DNA of 7,411 bases, taken from NCBI GenBank assembly GCA_028290225.1, contig JAQGKH010000336.1, positions 1 to 7,411 of the forward strand, in the 5' to 3' direction. Positions 6,478-7,411 of the stretch are shown in pieces. This DNA comes from Devosia sp. (GTDB taxonomy: Bacteria > Pseudomonadota > Alphaproteobacteria > Rhizobiales > Devosiaceae). How positions within the stretch are numbered: the stretch's first letter is position 1; every line of letters begins with the position of its first letter. The position numbers and the translations under genes were made by a program. The notes under the pieces were generated by a model. It saw only the letters and a program-made list of their open reading frames with translations, ran no database searches and was not told where the DNA came from.

Positions 6478-6957
6478 ATGGATTTCACCTGGTTGGGAAT
6501 GGTGCCGATGATCTTTGGAGCGGGCGCCGCATCGGATACGCCTCGGGCATTGCTGGATCAGATCTACCAGCCTCTTCTGGCTGGACAGTACCATAACCTC
6601 GAAGAATTCTACTCGCCTCGGCTGCAGGAATTGACGGCTCACAACCTCGAAGCCAATGTGGTCGATGTTTCCGGCCAGCCTGTCGACCCCGAGGCTCCGG
6701 CGATCGTGTCGTTCAATCCGTTCCTTAACGGCGAAACGGCTGACGTTAAGGACCTCCAGGTGACCGAGCCAATTACCCGCGACGGCACCGCCGTAGCGCT
6801 GGTCAGCTTCGTCAATGCCGGGCAGCCCGCGGTTCTATCCATCTCGATGGTTGAGCTGCAGGGTGAGTGGAAGGTCGACGATATCGCTGCCGTTGGAGCA
6901 GGCGAGAAGTGGCTCTACTCCTGGCTTCTGCAATACGATCCCTTCAGCATGCGCTGA
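6478..6957 (+). CDS. Small DUF3828-like protein, probably exported
   Basis: The 159-residue protein begins with a hydrophobic stretch (WLGMVPMIFGAGAA, about 5-18) that could be a signal peptide, with cleavage near Ala18-Ser19. It lacks the usual positive charges at the N-terminus, so export is only probable. The rest is an alpha+beta domain: PRALLDQIYQPLLAGQY, then EEFYSPRLQEL, ending with VELQGEWKVDDIAA and EKWLYSW. The helix with F-Y-S-x-x-L and the late strand W-K-V-D-D-I resemble DUF3828/NTF2-like periplasmic or lipoprotein domains of unknown function. No catalytic motif is seen. GTG 6391 would add 29 residues and overlap the preceding frame (GTGA), but the extra segment is Ser/Lys-rich and unlike the domain, so ATG 6478 is preferred. 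The family call is by pattern only. Confidence 0.75.
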   Translation: MDFTWLGMVPMIFGAGAASDTPRALLDQIYQPLLAGQYHNLEEFYSPRLQELTAHNLEANVVDVSGQPVDPEAPAIVSFNPFLNGETADVKDLQVTEPITRDGTAVALVSFVNAGQPAVLSISMVELQGEWKVDDIAAVGAGEKWLYSWLLQYDPFSMR

Positions 6958-7129
6958 GTAGGCGCAATCATTGCCGCGGTGCTCGCGACCCGCAATGTGC
7001 GCTAGCTGGACTGACCATTCTGAGCCAAACGAGCTCTGCGCAGTTTTCATCGGGAAGGGCAATGTTGCGCGGCATCACGGCGCCAATGCTGGAGATGGCT
7101 ACAACGGCGCCGCACGCCGGGGCAAGTTT

Positions 7130-7157
7130 GTTCATGAGCGTTCATCTAGCGTTCATC
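7130..7157. repeat. GTTCAT direct repeats at 10/11-bp spacing
   Basis: GTTCAT occurs at 7130, 7140 and 7151. The last two copies extend to AGCGTTCATC (7137-7146 and 7148-7157). The one-helical-turn spacing is the geometry bound by OmpR/PhoB-type regulators. Function is inferred. Confidence 0.6.
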
Positions 7158-7254
7158 CGCGGCAGTGTTTCTGTGGAGTTTGACCCGGAATGCCCATGTT
7201 GACCGCGAAACTGGCAGGACGGAAGACAGCACGCTCAACAAATTCAATTGATTG

Positions 7255-7264
7255 GGGTCGACCC
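7255..7264. repeat. GGGTCGACCC palindrome over the -35 region
   Basis: A perfect 10-bp palindrome that overlaps the proposed -35 element of the last gene. It could be half or all of an operator, but a single short palindrome is weak evidence. Confidence 0.4.
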
Positions 7265-7287
7265 GAGACGGGGTGATCCTTTATTAT
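7258..7287 (+). promoter_or_regulatory. Weak sigma70-like promoter for the last gene
   Basis: TCGACC (7258-7263; 4 of 6 to TTGACA) and TATTAT (7282-7287; 5 of 6 to TATAAT) are separated by 18 bp. Transcription would start near 7294, giving a leader of about 20 nt before TTG 7315. The local AT content and position support it, but the match is modest. Confidence 0.35.
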
Positions 7288-7314
7288 AGTTGTGCGCCGA
7301 GGGGGGTGGAAATC

Positions 7315-7411
7315 TTGGACAGCATCAAATTGTTAGGCTGCTACTTGTTGGCTGCCTTGTCGGTTTCGCCAGTTCAGGCAGAACCCATCACCCATGGCTC
7401 CAACACTTTCC
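7315..7411 (+). CDS. Secreted protein of unknown family, N-terminal fragment
   Basis: The frame runs off the window after 32 residues. It reads MDSIKLLGCYLLAALSV, then SPVQA before EPITHGSNTF: a short N-region with Lys5, a hydrophobic core (about 6-17) and a VQA site with cleavage expected after residue 22. This is a good Sec signal peptide, so the product is likely periplasmic or secreted. TTG 7315 is chosen because GGTGGA (7305-7310) lies 4 nt upstream. In-frame GTG at 7306 or 7273 would lengthen the N-region, and 7306 has its G-rich stretch too close. Cys9 lies inside the hydrophobic core and does not form a lipobox. Too little of the mature protein is visible to name it. Confidence 0.65.
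   Translation, partial: MDSIKLLGCYLLAALSVSPVQAEPITHGSNTF

Larger units (their letters stand above)
6958..7272. other. Intergenic region, 315 bp
   Basis: I see no convincing gene. Short frames on both strands (46 codons at 7062-7202 +, 55 codons at 6968-7135 -) overlap each other and lack family resemblance. The stretch holds a GTTCAT direct repeat at 7130-7157, two copies of TTGACC at 7180 and 7199, and AT-richer sequence from 7235. No clear terminator follows the upstream gene. Confidence 0.5.

Noticed and set aside
6964..6974. GCAATCATTGC inverted repeat after the DUF3828-like gene as a terminator
   Set aside because: The loop would be 1-3 nt and no T-run follows.
6968..7135. 55-codon minus-strand frame starting MNKLAPACGAVVAISSIGAV, leader-like
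   Set aside because: The N-terminus resembles a signal peptide, but no ribosome binding site precedes it, the remainder looks random, and its upstream side is the ATGAAC repeat that produces several ATGs by chance.
7062..7202. 46-codon plus-strand frame with GGAAGG upstream
   Set aside because: No recognisable motif, it conflicts with the opposite-strand frame, and it ends inside the possible IS remnant.

Overview
The window is GC-rich and gene-dense, with short overlaps between genes and strong G/C preference at third codon positions. The gene content (chemotaxis core genes and a soluble triple-PAS hybrid histidine kinase) fits a Proteobacterium, most likely an alphaproteobacterium. Placement below class is a guess, because there is no rRNA or tRNA and nothing else diagnostic.

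Positions 1-3407 hold the distal part of a chemotaxis-type operon on the + strand. The order is the C-terminal tail of a CheR methyltransferase, a complete CheA kinase, an 82-residue STAS-like protein, a single-domain CheY, and a CheC-family CheY-P phosphatase. CheR/CheA share one base, and CheA/STAS and CheY/CheC overlap by 4 bp (ATGA), so these genes are probably translationally coupled. The one gap, 86 nt before cheY, holds a possible 15-codon ORF whose stop overlaps the cheY start. As a circuit, CheR tunes receptors, CheA phosphorylates CheY, and CheC removes the phosphate. The STAS protein's role is unknown. No CheW, CheB, CheD, CheZ, receptor or flagellar gene is visible here.

Positions 3442-5814 encode a 790-residue soluble hybrid histidine kinase (three PAS domains, HisKA, HATPase_c, receiver). 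It starts 34 nt after cheC at a GTG directly behind the stop of a five-codon ORF. It may be co-transcribed with the che genes and could feed into or draw from the same CheY/CheC pool; that is inference.

From 5815 the character changes. 5815-5953 has no credible gene. 5954-6394 is an open frame with coding-like codon usage but no normal start codon until 6194, which suggests a decayed or 5'-truncated gene with a Pro/Gly-rich C-terminus. 6478-6957 encodes a small, probably exported DUF3828-like protein with a clear ribosome binding site. 6958-7272 is intergenic, with a helically phased direct repeat and possible mobile-element debris. After a weak promoter-like region, a gene for a secreted protein begins near 7315 and runs off the window.
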